Shown here piece by piece: positions 39,201 through 46,782 of a stretch of 64,000 bases of DNA. Numbering within the stretch: the stretch's first letter is position 1; the number at the start of each line of letters is the position of its first letter. Under the pieces are notes generated by a model. That model was given only the letters and a program-made list of their open reading frames with translations, was not told the origin of the DNA and did not search any database. The position numbers were made by a program, and so were the translations under genes. This DNA comes from Tardiphaga alba (GTDB taxonomy: Bacteria > Pseudomonadota > Alphaproteobacteria > Rhizobiales > Xanthobacteraceae). The stretch is taken from positions 434,001 to 498,000 of the forward strand of contig NZ_CP036498.1 in the NCBI RefSeq assembly GCF_018279705.1, given 5' to 3'.

Positions 39201-39546
39201 CGCGCTCGCCTATCGCGGCAAGACCGTCACGGCGACGCGCAGCGAACTCGGCATCCGCAGCGACAAGTCGTTCGCACTGACCAATGCCGTTCTCACGCTA
39301 CGCGGCCGTGCCGCCTGGGCGCATGACTACTCGACGGATCGCGCCGTTGTGGCGACGTTCCAGGCATTGCCCGGCGCCAGCTTTGCCGTGAACGGCGCCG
39401 CGCAGGCGCGCAACGCCGCGCTGACGACGGCGTCGGCCGAGTTGACGTGGATGAACGGCTGGTCGGCCGCCACGACCTTCGAAGGTGAGTTCTCCGACAT
39501 CGCGCGCAGCTATGCGGGTAAAGGGTTGGTGCGTTACAGCTGGTAG
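36292..39546 (+). CDS. Autotransporter adhesin-like protein with beta-barrel
   Basis: A 1084-residue type V secretion protein. A long signal peptide (LFVSTAIVTLPFLLANSAQGQ) leads to a Gly/Asn/Thr-rich passenger of about 700 residues built from repeated parallel-beta-helix units (GTLTLSGVNTYTNTTVVNAGT, GGGTLILGAANTYTGATNV). A linker PAPVFQERWNVWVAGFGG opens the C-terminal beta-barrel (about residues 800-1084), which ends LVRYSW with terminal aromatic Trp. The barrel would translocate the passenger across the outer membrane. The passenger DNA looks less GC-rich than the barrel DNA. The ATG at 36316 is an alternative start. Confidence 0.93.
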   Translation: MGRLARRYMEMLSAITGRVSRHALFVSTAIVTLPFLLANSAQGQAIWGGTGSNTTTSDYNTDTNWSNPPGVAPIAAASSAQFNGTGTPSVVVGTGPITPDSWTFNSGGYTVSGQAVNFNGGGTNLTQNGGNNSIANNLTGNEAVVSGGTLTLSGTNSFNSVRLDGGVLIVADNDNIGAGVGGLTLNGGLLRLVGTFGTNSAISVTSSSRIDTNGSSITLNGSLSGSSTLSKSGGGSLTLGASLDTSAYSGGLVLITHLLSLQTSLGAGFGSIFVNQNPAIIQYGNGITNAASVVGDGSDTQFDVSTGTATQSGVISTQGGTWSVNKTGGGTLILGAANTYTGATNVIGGTLQAAATNAFGVGSAVNVSAGALLALDGYNQTIGSLGGGGVVSLGTATLTAGGDNSSTFLTGYLTGNGGLTKIGTGTMRLSGPNSYAGATSVAAGTLQATAAGAFSSASAFNVAAGATLNLDGYNQNIGSVAGAGAVSLGTGRLNAGSDNASSMLSGVVSGGGGLTKSGTGTLTLSGVNTYTNTTVVNAGTLSVNGSIASSSMTTVNAGGTLGGNGTVGNTMIDGGTLSPGNSIGLLTVQGNLSLTAASSYMVEVSPTNADRVDVIGTATLGNATVHAHFAPGSYVARQYTILNATLGVSGTFGAQVNTDLPSNFSSTLTYDTNNAYLNLALSFDPGFGGGLNSNQQAVAKTLTDVFNRTGGIPLAFAGLNAAGLTQAAGELGTGSQQTAFDAMNLFMGVMSDPFTAGRDVASSGAASYADDAMAYAGKRSRTDAFALMHRKAPLPAPVFQERWNVWVAGFGGSRGTDGSAVAGSNDTTSRIFGTAVGADYWFSPNTIAGFSLAGGGTSFSVTGGGAGRSDLFQAGAVVRHSVGSAYVTAAAAYGWQDVTTERTVAAAGFERLRAQFNANSYSGRIEAGTRVVASWLGGVGLTPYAAAQVTAFDLPSYAETETGTGGATTFALAYRGKTVTATRSELGIRSDKSFALTNAVLTLRGRAAWAHDYSTDRAVVATFQALPGASFAVNGAAQARNAALTTASAELTWMNGWSAATTFEGEFSDIARSYAGKGLVRYSW

Positions 39547-39682
39547 AAGAGGCAGATCTGCGAGCGGTCAGCTGAGCACTTACCGAGAAGCGAGTTATGG
39601 GGGCGCTGACGACAAACCTGTCTAAGAAGGCCCGCAAAAAGAGTGGCGGAAAGGCTTTTGGACTAGCGGACGATGTCCGCTC

Positions 39683-40974
39683 TTGGCGGATTGTGTTGAA
39701 AAACTCCCCTGTTGAGGTGGGGCGCCATCGCTGATTCAATCCCGCTATCGGCGGAGGCTGAATCGATGATGGGTCCGAAGCAGATTGATCAGGCGGCTCT
39801 GTTCTACGAGTTCTCGCTGGAGCGGCACGTACCATCCGCTCACATGCTGCGGAACCTCGACCGGTTCGTCGATCTGTCAGTCATTCGGAGCGAGTTGGCG
39901 CCATTCTACAGTTCGACCGGACGGCCATCGATTGATCCTGAGTTGCTCGTCTGGATGCTGCTGGTCGGTTATTGCTATGGCATCAAGTCGGAGCGTCGGT
40001 TGTGCGAGGGGGTTCACCTGAACCTCGCTTATCGCTGGTTTTGTCGTCTTGGCCTCGATGGTGAGGTGCCGGACCATTCGACCTTCTCCAAGAACAGACA
40101 CGGTCGCTTCCGCGATTGCGATCTCCTGCGCAAGCTGTTCGAGACGGTAGTGCGGCGTTGCATGGCAGAAGGGCTGATCGACGGAACGGCCTTTGCCGTC
40201 GATGCCAGCCTGATCGCTGCCGACGCCAACAGGCAGCGATCCGCTGTAGGGTCGGAGGACCATGACTGGGACGCGCTTGCCCGGACGCGGCGGTCCGTCC
40301 GCGAGTACCTCGACACGCTGGACGAAGCGGCCTGGGGCGCGGCGAGCGAGACGATGCCGAAGTTCGTGTCCCGATCCGATCCGGCCGCGCAATGGACCGG
40401 GGCTCACAAAGGCCACGCCTTCTTTGCCTACGCCGACAATTACCTGATCGATCTGAAGGCTGCGATCATCGTCGATGTCGAGGCGACACGCGCCATTCGA
40501 CAGGCCGAGGTCGGTGCGGCTCGCACGATGATTGAACGTACCGAGAAATGCTTCGGCATCCATCCCGAGCGTCTGGCTGCCGACAGCGCTTATGGCTCAG
40601 CGGACATGCTGGGGTGGCTGGTCAACCAGCCCGCAAGGTGCCGCGCTCGATCTACGAGAGTGCCAGGGACCTAGCGCGCGGGATTGCAAGGACAGAAGAC
40701 TATGTAAAGTCGCGGCGCGAACGCAAGAAGATCGAGATGTTGTTCGCCCATCTGAAGCGTATCCTGCGCCTCGACCGGCTTCGTCTGAGAGGTCCTTGCG
40801 GTGCTCGCGACGAGTTCCAACTCGCCGCCACCGCTCAGAACCTTCGAAAGCTGGCAAAACTGATCCCGGCGCCAACTCCAATGCCCATCTGAACTGGGGC
40901 AGACGCTCGCGTGCCGCCCCACTGTGCACACCTCGACAGACAACTCGCCGACTTCTTCAACACAATCGGCGCAA
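39683..40974 (+). mobile_element. Defective IS1182-family insertion sequence
   Basis: Ends carry TTGGCGGATTGTGTTGAA at the left (39683-39700) and its near-inverse TTCAACACAATCGGCGCAA at the right (40956-40974), sharing a perfect GATTGTGTTGAA core. The length of about 1.3 kb is shorter than full IS1182 elements because the transposase has an internal deletion. Confidence 0.82.
39769..40892 (+). pseudogene. IS1182-family transposase with internal deletion
   Basis: The 5' frame reads MGPKQIDQAALFYEFSLERH, RPSIDPELLVWMLLVGYCYG, VPDHSTFSKNRHGRF and VDASLIAADANRQ, the N-terminal and catalytic parts of a DDE IS1182 transposase (first Asp in VDASLI). After MLGWLVN the frame is lost; the C-terminal piece (RRERKKIEMLFAHLKRILRL to PMPI) is in another frame. 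Compared with full-length relatives, roughly 80-100 residues between them are missing. It cannot encode a working enzyme. Confidence 0.85.
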
Positions 40975-41195
40975 AGCGGGCGTGCGCGCTGATGTCGCTT
41001 AGCGCGTTTGGTTGTGATGCAGCTCGAATAAGCCCTCAGGCCGGAGCGAGCCTCTCTGAGTAGATTTGCATTAGCGGGTTAGGGCGAGGTAGCCCAATGT
41101 GGAAGAACGCGCATAGGCGTTTGCCTGAGCAATCGTCAGCAGAGATAGTTTTGCAAGCCGGGTCGTCAGACCGTCGATGCCCTTGCCTCGCGAGG
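40975..41195. other. Gap after the insertion sequence
   Basis: 221 bp with nothing recognised. Confidence 0.35.
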
Positions 41196-41651
41196 CTACT
41201 GGAATGGCTCAATGGTGATGTAAGTATCGGAGCCATCGTCGGTTTGCTCGGCGCGATATTGAAGATCTATCTTCTGATCCCGTTCGCGGAGCATTGTATC
41301 CTGAATTTGTTGCGTGCCCGCGTTTGCTGCCTTCTGCTCAAGCCCCGCTTTGACCTCTGCACTAAGTTTCAAACGCAGCACCAGCTCTGCTTGGCAGGCA
41401 CAACGTGTCGGCTCTGAGCGCGAGGTACGGATGCTGCGCAGGTCGTATTCGCTGTTTTTCACATCGTAGATGACGGATAGCCCATAATTCTGCTGAAGCT
41501 GCTCGGCGACGAGCTTCTTAACCGTCGCTGTGACGGCTGGGTCGGAGCATTTGGGGCCGGACTTTGAACAAGCTGCCATCCCAACCGTCGCGGTGACTAG
41601 CATCGCGACAGCCGCCCGGCGCGGGAAAGTGTTCAATCTCATAATCATCAT
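41196..41651 (-). CDS. Hypothetical lipoprotein, 151 residues
   Basis: A lipoprotein signal peptide ends VGMAACSKSG, with the lipobox Cys at about residue 28. The mature part is helical (TATVKKLVAEQLQQNYGLSV, LRLKLSAEVKAGLEQKAANA) with a CSDP...CACQ disulphide pattern. AGGA eight bases before the ATG run supports the start. It should sit in the inner or outer membrane; function unknown. Confidence 0.62.
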   Translation of the reverse strand: MMIMRLNTFPRRAAVAMLVTATVGMAACSKSGPKCSDPAVTATVKKLVAEQLQQNYGLSVIYDVKNSEYDLRSIRTSRSEPTRCACQAELVLRLKLSAEVKAGLEQKAANAGTQQIQDTMLRERDQKIDLQYRAEQTDDGSDTYITIEPFQ

Positions 41652-41765
41652 GTCAGCGATCCTGGGATCAAATTTGTGCGTCGTAAGCGCGAGCCAAGCA
41701 CCACGCCGGGCGAAGCGGCCGTCTGCGTTGCGCTCAGGCCGGCCGCCTCGGAAACCGGGCGCGCG

Positions 41766-42395
41766 TTAGGTTGCTTCCGTTGCCGCCTCAGGGTGCAGTA
41801 ATGCGACCGATTTTCGGGGCCGTGAAAATCGAGGTAGGTCGGGGTAGCCCGTCCAATTGAGGCCCAGCCTGTCGTTCGTATCGACCGAGACGACCTTCGC
41901 AGCGTAGTAGGCGTCATCGCCGTCATCGCCCTTCGCGAGGACCACGCTGCCGATCTGAATGTCGGCAAAGTTGGCAGGCTGCTTGGCACCGCCCTTGGGG
42001 GCCGGGGGCTCGTCAGCGCCACTTCCGCCGGGCGGGCTGCCTTTGCCTGCCCCGTCGCCGGCTCCGCCCTCAGCGGGCTTCGCTGAAGCTTTGAGGGGCG
42101 GCGGGTCATCGCTCAAGCCGGCGGTTGCGAGCAGCTTGTGGTAGAGCGAGATCGGCACCCACGGCGCAAACCCAGATCCGCTTTTGAATGGCCGTCCCTT
42201 AGGGAGGTCGGCACTCAAATCCAGAAGCGCTGCGCTTTCCGCTGCAACGGTTCGCATCCCCATCAGTCCGGCTGCCCGTTCGACATCAGCAGCCGGTAGG
42301 CCGTCAAATATCGAGCCGTGCGGCCGGCCCCGCTCATCTCTCCCAAACAGGATGATCGGGGCGTGCCGGCTAATTTCAAGTGAAACGGTCTGCAT
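41766..42395 (-). CDS. Protein with C-terminal Tudor/SH3-like domain
   Basis: A 209-residue soluble protein. The N-terminal part (FGRDERGRPHGSIFDGLPAAD) is unrecognised. A flexible linker rich in Pro, Gly and Lys follows, then about 60 residues (IQIGSVVLAKGDDGDDAYYA through LNWTGYPDLPRFSRP) that fit a chromo/Tudor-knot or SH3-like fold with the usual W and aromatic positions. Such domains usually bind modified peptides or nucleic acids. GGAG about eight bases before the ATG supports the start. Role unknown; eukaryote-like domains are rare in such short bacterial proteins. Confidence 0.58.
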   Translation of the reverse strand: MQTVSLEISRHAPIILFGRDERGRPHGSIFDGLPAADVERAAGLMGMRTVAAESAALLDLSADLPKGRPFKSGSGFAPWVPISLYHKLLATAGLSDDPPPLKASAKPAEGGAGDGAGKGSPPGGSGADEPPAPKGGAKQPANFADIQIGSVVLAKGDDGDDAYYAAKVVSVDTNDRLGLNWTGYPDLPRFSRPRKSVALLHPEAATEAT

Positions 42396-42754
42396 GCTGT
42401 TGGCTCCAAAAATGAAGAAGGCGGCCCGAAGGCCGCCGCTGAAGACTTTTCGACTACCGCTAAGCTGCGAGTCGGCAGGCGTACGGCCCGCAAAAAATCA
42501 TATATAGGATTTTAATCTGCGTGTCAAGTTGGCACACTTCGACGCGCGCGTGAGCTCACCTGCGGCAACGTTGAGCCACAGGTTTTGGCAAACCCGCGTT
42601 GCACTCTGGCTTTTGAATTGCTGCGGCCAGACAGGTGGTACTGGTTCCCGAAAGCCATGGCATGAAGGCGCTCAACGCCTCGGACCCTGTTGGCCTTTCC
42701 TTTCTTAGCGCTCAATTGCAAGGATCGGACGACGACCAGCTTAGGAGCTGCGTC

Positions 42755-42931
42755 TTACTGCGAGTTGTCGTTCTGTGCGGGCGGCGTTTGGGGAGCGGGC
42801 ATTGAAAGCAAGGCCATGCGGATCAACTTAGCCACCATTGGAAGGCCTAGTTCCTCGGCCTTATCGCAGCAAAGCGTCAGGTCATTGGTGAGAAACTTCA
42901 ACTGAGCGTCTCGGATAACGATTCTGGTCAC
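42755..42931 (-). CDS. Small protein, 58 residues, GTG start
   Basis: The frame reads MTRIVIRDAQLKFLTNDL, then a helical CCDKAEELGLPMVAKLIRMA and a Pro/Gln-rich tail ending NDNSQ. Upstream on the minus strand are a perfect TATAAT box and a palindrome, arranged like a regulated promoter. A GA-rich stretch precedes the GTG. No family recognised; it may be a small regulator. Confidence 0.5.
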   Translation of the reverse strand: MTRIVIRDAQLKFLTNDLTLCCDKAEELGLPMVAKLIRMALLSMPAPQTPPAQNDNSQ

Positions 42932-42936
42932 GGGTC

Positions 42937-42956
42937 TTCTCTCGATCCGAGAGAAC
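42937..42956. promoter_or_regulatory. Palindromic operator-like site upstream of the 58-residue protein
   Basis: TTCTCTCG and CGAGAGAA are exact inverses around a short spacer. The site lies between the TATAAT box (42971-42976, minus strand) and the GTG start, where a repressor would block transcription. Confidence 0.55.
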
Positions 42957-42970
42957 CGCCCCCGTATCTA

Positions 42971-42976
42971 ATTATA
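42971..42976 (-). promoter_or_regulatory. Consensus -10 box (TATAAT)
   Basis: Minus-strand TATAAT in AT-rich DNA, 40 bp before the GTG start. I see no convincing -35 box at the usual spacing. Confidence 0.45.
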
Positions 42977-43401
42977 CGATATAACTACTATGGAAGGGGT
43001 GATACCGGATTTCGCGCTGCGCCGCACGCGGTAAGTGTGCAATACTGCTCTGCACGTGGAACTCGCATGGAAGCGACCGCAGTGGTCGCGGGAATGCAGT
43101 TCCCAGGAATTTTTGAGATGTCATCCCTGCCGAAGCTCACGGCTCGATCTCGCGCCTATCGCCTCAAAGCATCTGGTCTTGCCCAGATCATCAGGAAAGC
43201 CCCGACCATGAGGATCTCTATGCGCTGATGAGACAGGCGCTCTCCTGGATACAACTCGCCGAGAATGAGGAGGCTTTGCAGGCGGCCGATGAAGCGTCTG
43301 CGGTGGTGCTGACGCTCCCGACAGAAGTCTTGCCTCACTAGCTAACCACGCTCTGGTTCGCGTGCGTGCGCCACGCTCATTGCCGCCTCTTACAAAAGCC
43401 G
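42977..43401. other. Gap with no well-supported gene
   Basis: A frame ending at 43341 (ALMRQALSWIQLAENEEALQ) looks coding-like but has no start codon upstream of a stop, so it may be the decayed end of a gene. Confidence 0.35.
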
Positions 43402-43791
43402 TCAATTATCTTGAGCTATAGGCCGATCTGGTCGCGAATCGACCTGAGCCCCAGCGGGGTTTTCGACCGAAGGTGGATACGTCCCGTAGCCGGCCGTAAC
43501 CTTCTCGCCATCGAATATCAGGACCTCACTAACGAGTACGTCTTTCTGATTTCGATACTCGATGACCACGATGCCGACACCTTGAAACACATTCTCAATG
43601 GTGAAGCGAAGGTCAGGAACGCGATTCAGGGCGACTGTCCAATATTCCCGAAGGGCGGCCTTGCCACTGATAACGCCGGAGCTGCCCGGTAACATCGCGG
43701 CAGCGATTGGTGACGCAAACCGAACATCCTCGTGAAAATGCGCGAGGACGGCTTCAACGTCATGTGCATTCCACGCTTTCAGTTCTTCAAG
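43402..43791 (-). pseudogene. SnoaL/NTF2-like protein lacking its N-terminus
   Basis: WNAHDVEAVLAHFHEDVRF, KAALREYWTVALNRVPDLRF and VVIEYRNQKDVLVSEVLIFDG are the pattern of a SnoaL-like/nuclear-transport-factor-2 domain. The frame is open from 43791, but a TAA at 43792-43794 is in frame just before LEELKAWNAHD and no good start follows until an ATG at 43695, inside the domain. It is probably decayed, or uses an unusual start. Confidence 0.55.
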
Positions 43792-43987
43792 TTATACTCG
43801 GCGGATCGTGTCCGGCGCTTCGCGGAAGTCTTGGCGTTCGCCGGCGGCCTTCGCTAGATAAACAACATGGCAATGAGACTTACCCGGCGTCCGCGTCGGA
43901 AGAATCTAAATATCCATTAAATATCTGACAAGGCTCATGAATCAGGTCTGCCCGCGCGGGTCCGAATCCGAAAATCGTCCGACCAAC
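43792..43987. other. Left boundary zone of the 44-53 kb module
   Basis: About 200 bp of AT-richer DNA ahead of the integrase terminator. An attachment site is expected here; I could not identify one. Confidence 0.35.
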
Positions 43988-44017
43988 GAAAAACGCCGCC
44001 GGCGGGTGCCGGCGGCG
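43988..44017 (-). terminator. Rho-independent terminator of the integrase gene
   Basis: On the minus strand a ten-base stem (CGCCGCCGGC / GCCGGCGGCG, four-base loop) is followed by TTTTTCG. It lies about 30 bp after the integrase stop. Confidence 0.88.
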
Positions 44018-44046
44018 TGGTGGCGGGGAGGGCGGGTGCCCGGGGC

Positions 44047-45252
44047 CTAGTGGCGGGTCAGCACGGCGTCCATGTGGACGTGACCGAGGGGCTGCACCGC
44101 GGCCGAGTCGGAGTGGTTGTAGCGGGTCCGCAGGCTCTGCACGGAGATGCCGACGATCGCCGAGATGACCGAGGCCGACACGCCCTGTTCGATGAGCGCG
44201 GTGATGCAGGTGTGGCGCAACGTGTGGACGACGACGTCCTCGATGCCCAGATCCCGCATGGCCTGACAGAACGTGTCGCTGAGCCAGTCGCCGGCGGGCT
44301 CGCCGTCGTGGCGGCGGAAGACGTACCGCTCGCGGGCGGCCGCATCCCTCTCGGCCCAGCCGCGGACCTCCTTCAGGAGGACCGGGGAGAGCAGCACGGC
44401 CGGCGCCGCCTTGAGCGCGGGCGCCTTCGTGCCGGGCGAGCAGCGGTGCATGATGCCCGTCCCGACGTCGATGTGGCCGAACTTGGCGGTCCGCTTCCAG
44501 GCCATCTTCGCGAACTTGCCGCCCCGGGTGCCCGTCGGGAGGCCTAGCGTCAGGACGCGATAGACCATCTCCCGGCGGTTGCGTTCGATGCAGGAGAGCG
44601 GTCCGCCCGGCGACCACGTGTCGGTCTCCGGGTCGTAGTTCTCGGTGCCGGTCGACCAGCGCCGGACCCTGTCGCGCTCGAAACCCTCAAGCACGCGGTC
44701 CCGGCCGTCCGGCTCCTTGCCGGGGCCGAAGGGAAGGACCAGCGGGGCGGAGTGGTCGTTGCACCATGTCCGGATCGCGGTCCGCATGGCCTTCCGCGAC
44801 GCATGGACCACGCTTGCGGCGTAGGTCCTGCGCATCCTGCGCTCGATCGCGGCGAACACCTTGCCGGTGAGAGCCCCCAGCTTCATGCCCTCGATGTGGG
44901 GGCGGAGCCGCCCGAGCCGCTCGGTATCGTTCTTGAGGGCGTGGGTGGCGTCGCCGGAGATCTGCGACACGTGGTAGTCCATGATGTCCGTGCACAAGGT
45001 ACGGCGCGGGTCGAAGATGCCCTCCTGACGGGCCTCGGTCTGCATCCCGAAGAGCATGAAGGCGTCTTCGGCCTTCTGCTTGTCGCGGGTCTTGCAGGAC
45101 TTGACGTACACGGAATGGTTGCGGATCACATAGATACCGCTTTTGCGCTGGAACAGGTTGAAGTGGTCGGGCTTTTCACCGTCGACGACCTGCGGGAAGG
45201 CTGCCGCCGCGGAAAGTCCCCCGCGACGCAGTTCACTTTGGACGAACGTCAT
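44047..45252 (-). CDS. Tyrosine recombinase (integrase)
   Basis: A 401-residue protein. The C-terminal catalytic domain includes LTLGLPTGTRGGKFAKM with the first catalytic Arg, HTLRHTCITALIEQG with His-x-x-Arg, and the nucleophile Tyr in RTRYNHSD. The usual LGH motif reads IVGIS, a change from the family. The N-terminal 150 residues are the arm/core DNA-binding part. It would integrate and excise the module. The ATG at 45252 (MTFVQSEL) is preferred over an upstream GTG or ATG; the ribosome site is weak. It lies downstream of the excisionase-like gene. Confidence 0.88.
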   Translation of the reverse strand: MTFVQSELRRGGLSAAAAFPQVVDGEKPDHFNLFQRKSGIYVIRNHSVYVKSCKTRDKQKAEDAFMLFGMQTEARQEGIFDPRRTLCTDIMDYHVSQISGDATHALKNDTERLGRLRPHIEGMKLGALTGKVFAAIERRMRRTYAASVVHASRKAMRTAIRTWCNDHSAPLVLPFGPGKEPDGRDRVLEGFERDRVRRWSTGTENYDPETDTWSPGGPLSCIERNRREMVYRVLTLGLPTGTRGGKFAKMAWKRTAKFGHIDVGTGIMHRCSPGTKAPALKAAPAVLLSPVLLKEVRGWAERDAAARERYVFRRHDGEPAGDWLSDTFCQAMRDLGIEDVVVHTLRHTCITALIEQGVSASVISAIVGISVQSLRTRYNHSDSAAVQPLGHVHMDAVLTRH

Positions 45253-45320
45253 GCTATTCTCTAGCTCCCTGGCGCGCACACGTGTTGTGCTTGGACGCTG
45301 ATGCGTGTCCGCGCCTACCG

Positions 45321-45350
45321 ACGGCCCTGCCGAGAAATCGGCGGGGCCGT
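45321..45350. repeat. Strong hairpin between excisionase-like and integrase genes
   Basis: ACGGCCC and GGGCCGT, and GCCGA and TCGGC, pair around GAAA, giving a 12-base stem with one mismatch. There is no clear T-run on either strand, so it may modulate rather than end transcription. Confidence 0.55.
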
Positions 45351-45546
45351 TGCCTTTCCGGAGGACTGCCCCAGCGGCTCATCCGCCCAGGTTCCTCCGG
45401 ATATTCTCGCCGGCGACATGCCGGCGTGAAACAATCGATTGCCGGTTCCGGCTCGTTTGGCAACAGAAAAAACGACGTGGCCGCCGCGGCCCGTCCGGAC
45501 GCAACCTACTGCGAATACTATCGAATACTGGGCCGACCGAGCGACC

Positions 45547-45804
45547 TCAATCGCCCGGCGACGGCTCTCTGGACTGTCGGGCGACGTCCGCCATCGCAAG
45601 GATCGCGCGCTTCGTGGTCAGCAGTTTGCGGGCGATCATCGTGGTTTCAAGGATTCGATTTCGGTAGGCATGCCGCAGCGAACTTTCGGACAACGGTCCC
45701 TGCGGGAAAAACAAGGCCGCCGCTTCGGCCAGGGTGAGGACTTCGGTTTCGCTCCACGCGGCCGGGTCGGGCCGGGCGGCGACGCGCGGCGGAATCTTTC
45801 TCAT
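45547..45804 (-). CDS. Excisionase/AlpA-like DNA-binding protein
   Basis: An 85-residue protein. EVLTLAEAAALFFPQGPLSE, then SLRHAYRNRILETTMIARKL and LLTTKRAILAMADVA, fit the winged HTH of excisionases and AlpA-type regulators, where the first helix pair contacts DNA and the last strand-helix is the wing. GGAG eight bases before the ATG supports the start. Its place just upstream of the integrase is typical of excisionase genes. Confidence 0.72.
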   Translation of the reverse strand: MRKIPPRVAARPDPAAWSETEVLTLAEAAALFFPQGPLSESSLRHAYRNRILETTMIARKLLTTKRAILAMADVARQSREPSPGD

Positions 45805-45862
45805 CGCTGGCTCTCCTTTTCGTGTTTTGGATCCTTGTCGTCCGCCTCGGGTTCAGCCCGGC

Positions 45863-46771
45863 TCAGCAGCGGTCCGAATACCTGTCGACGGCATCCATGC
45901 GGCGGACGTCCACCGGAGCGCCGTCCCTGCCGTAGACCTCGCTGCGGAGGTACGCCCGCTCGCCTTCGAGCTCGTTATCGCCGATATCGACAGACCAGGC
46001 CTTCGCCCGGCCCACCGCGCCGGGGTCCCACCGGTAGCCTCGCCTCTTGAGGCATTCCCGCATTTCGAAGGGGGCCCCGACCGCGCGTACCCGCCAGCGG
46101 GTCGCGCGGGCCGAGTCCAGCAGCAGTCCGAGGCCGGTCCGGCCGCTGCGCGGCAGCGTGCGGGAGAGCAGCTCGAGGCCCGCCCGGCAGTCGTTGACCG
46201 CCCGGTGCCCGTCGTGGAACAGGCCGGCCGCCGCGAGGAGCTGACCGAGCTTTGCGCCCTCCGCGAATCCTTCCGCGACCCATGGGACCTCGCGCCACGA
46301 ACACGCCCAGGGAAGCCGCGCGAACGCGCCGCAGAACCGCTCGGCGAACGGCCGGTCGAAGGACGCGTTGTGCGCGATGACCAGCCCGGCATCGCCGAGG
46401 AAGGATTCGATCTCCGCGGGATCGATCGACAGGCCGGCGACGGCCGCGTCGTCGATGCCGGTCAGGGCCGCGACCGCGGGCGGGATCGGGCGGCCGGGAT
46501 CGCGGAGGCGGTCGAAGGATTCGTGGACCGCGAAGATGCGTCCGTCGGCCGAGCAGTCGAACGGCACCATCGCGATCTCGATGATCTCGTCGACGGCGGG
46601 ATCAAGACCCGTGGTCTCGACGTCCAGATAGACCGCCCGCGTGACGGGCGCCCCGTCCGGCTCGGCGAAGGCCGCGAACGGCAGCAGCCGGCGAAGGATT
46701 CGATATTCCCCCGTCGATTCCAGGACACGGGCCACCCGATCGAGGCCGCTGCGGTGCGTTTCCAGGTTCAT
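45863..46771 (-). CDS. DnaQ-like 3'-5' exonuclease (DEDD family)
   Basis: A 302-residue protein. VYLDVETTGLDPAVDEIIEI is motif I (Asp, Glu), LVIAHNASFDRPF is motif II (Asp), and GHRAVNDCRAGLEL is motif III (His, Asp), so it is a DEDDh exonuclease. The C-terminal 110 residues (GLGLLLDSARATRWRVRAVG, KRRGYRWDPG) resemble the extension of phage- or island-encoded exonucleases. GGGGAG six bases before the ATG supports the start. It is separated from the GIY-YIG gene by only 11 bases. It probably degrades DNA or RNA 3' ends; the true substrate is unknown. Confidence 0.85.
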   Translation of the reverse strand: MNLETHRSGLDRVARVLESTGEYRILRRLLPFAAFAEPDGAPVTRAVYLDVETTGLDPAVDEIIEIAMVPFDCSADGRIFAVHESFDRLRDPGRPIPPAVAALTGIDDAAVAGLSIDPAEIESFLGDAGLVIAHNASFDRPFAERFCGAFARLPWACSWREVPWVAEGFAEGAKLGQLLAAAGLFHDGHRAVNDCRAGLELLSRTLPRSGRTGLGLLLDSARATRWRVRAVGAPFEMRECLKRRGYRWDPGAVGRAKAWSVDIGDNELEGERAYLRSEVYGRDGAPVDVRRMDAVDRYSDRC

Positions 46772-46782
46772 GATGCTCCCCG

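Noticed and set aside
43037..43228. 63-residue plus-strand frame
   Set aside because: Basic, no domain or ribosome site; a different frame through the same stretch looks more coding-like but has no start.
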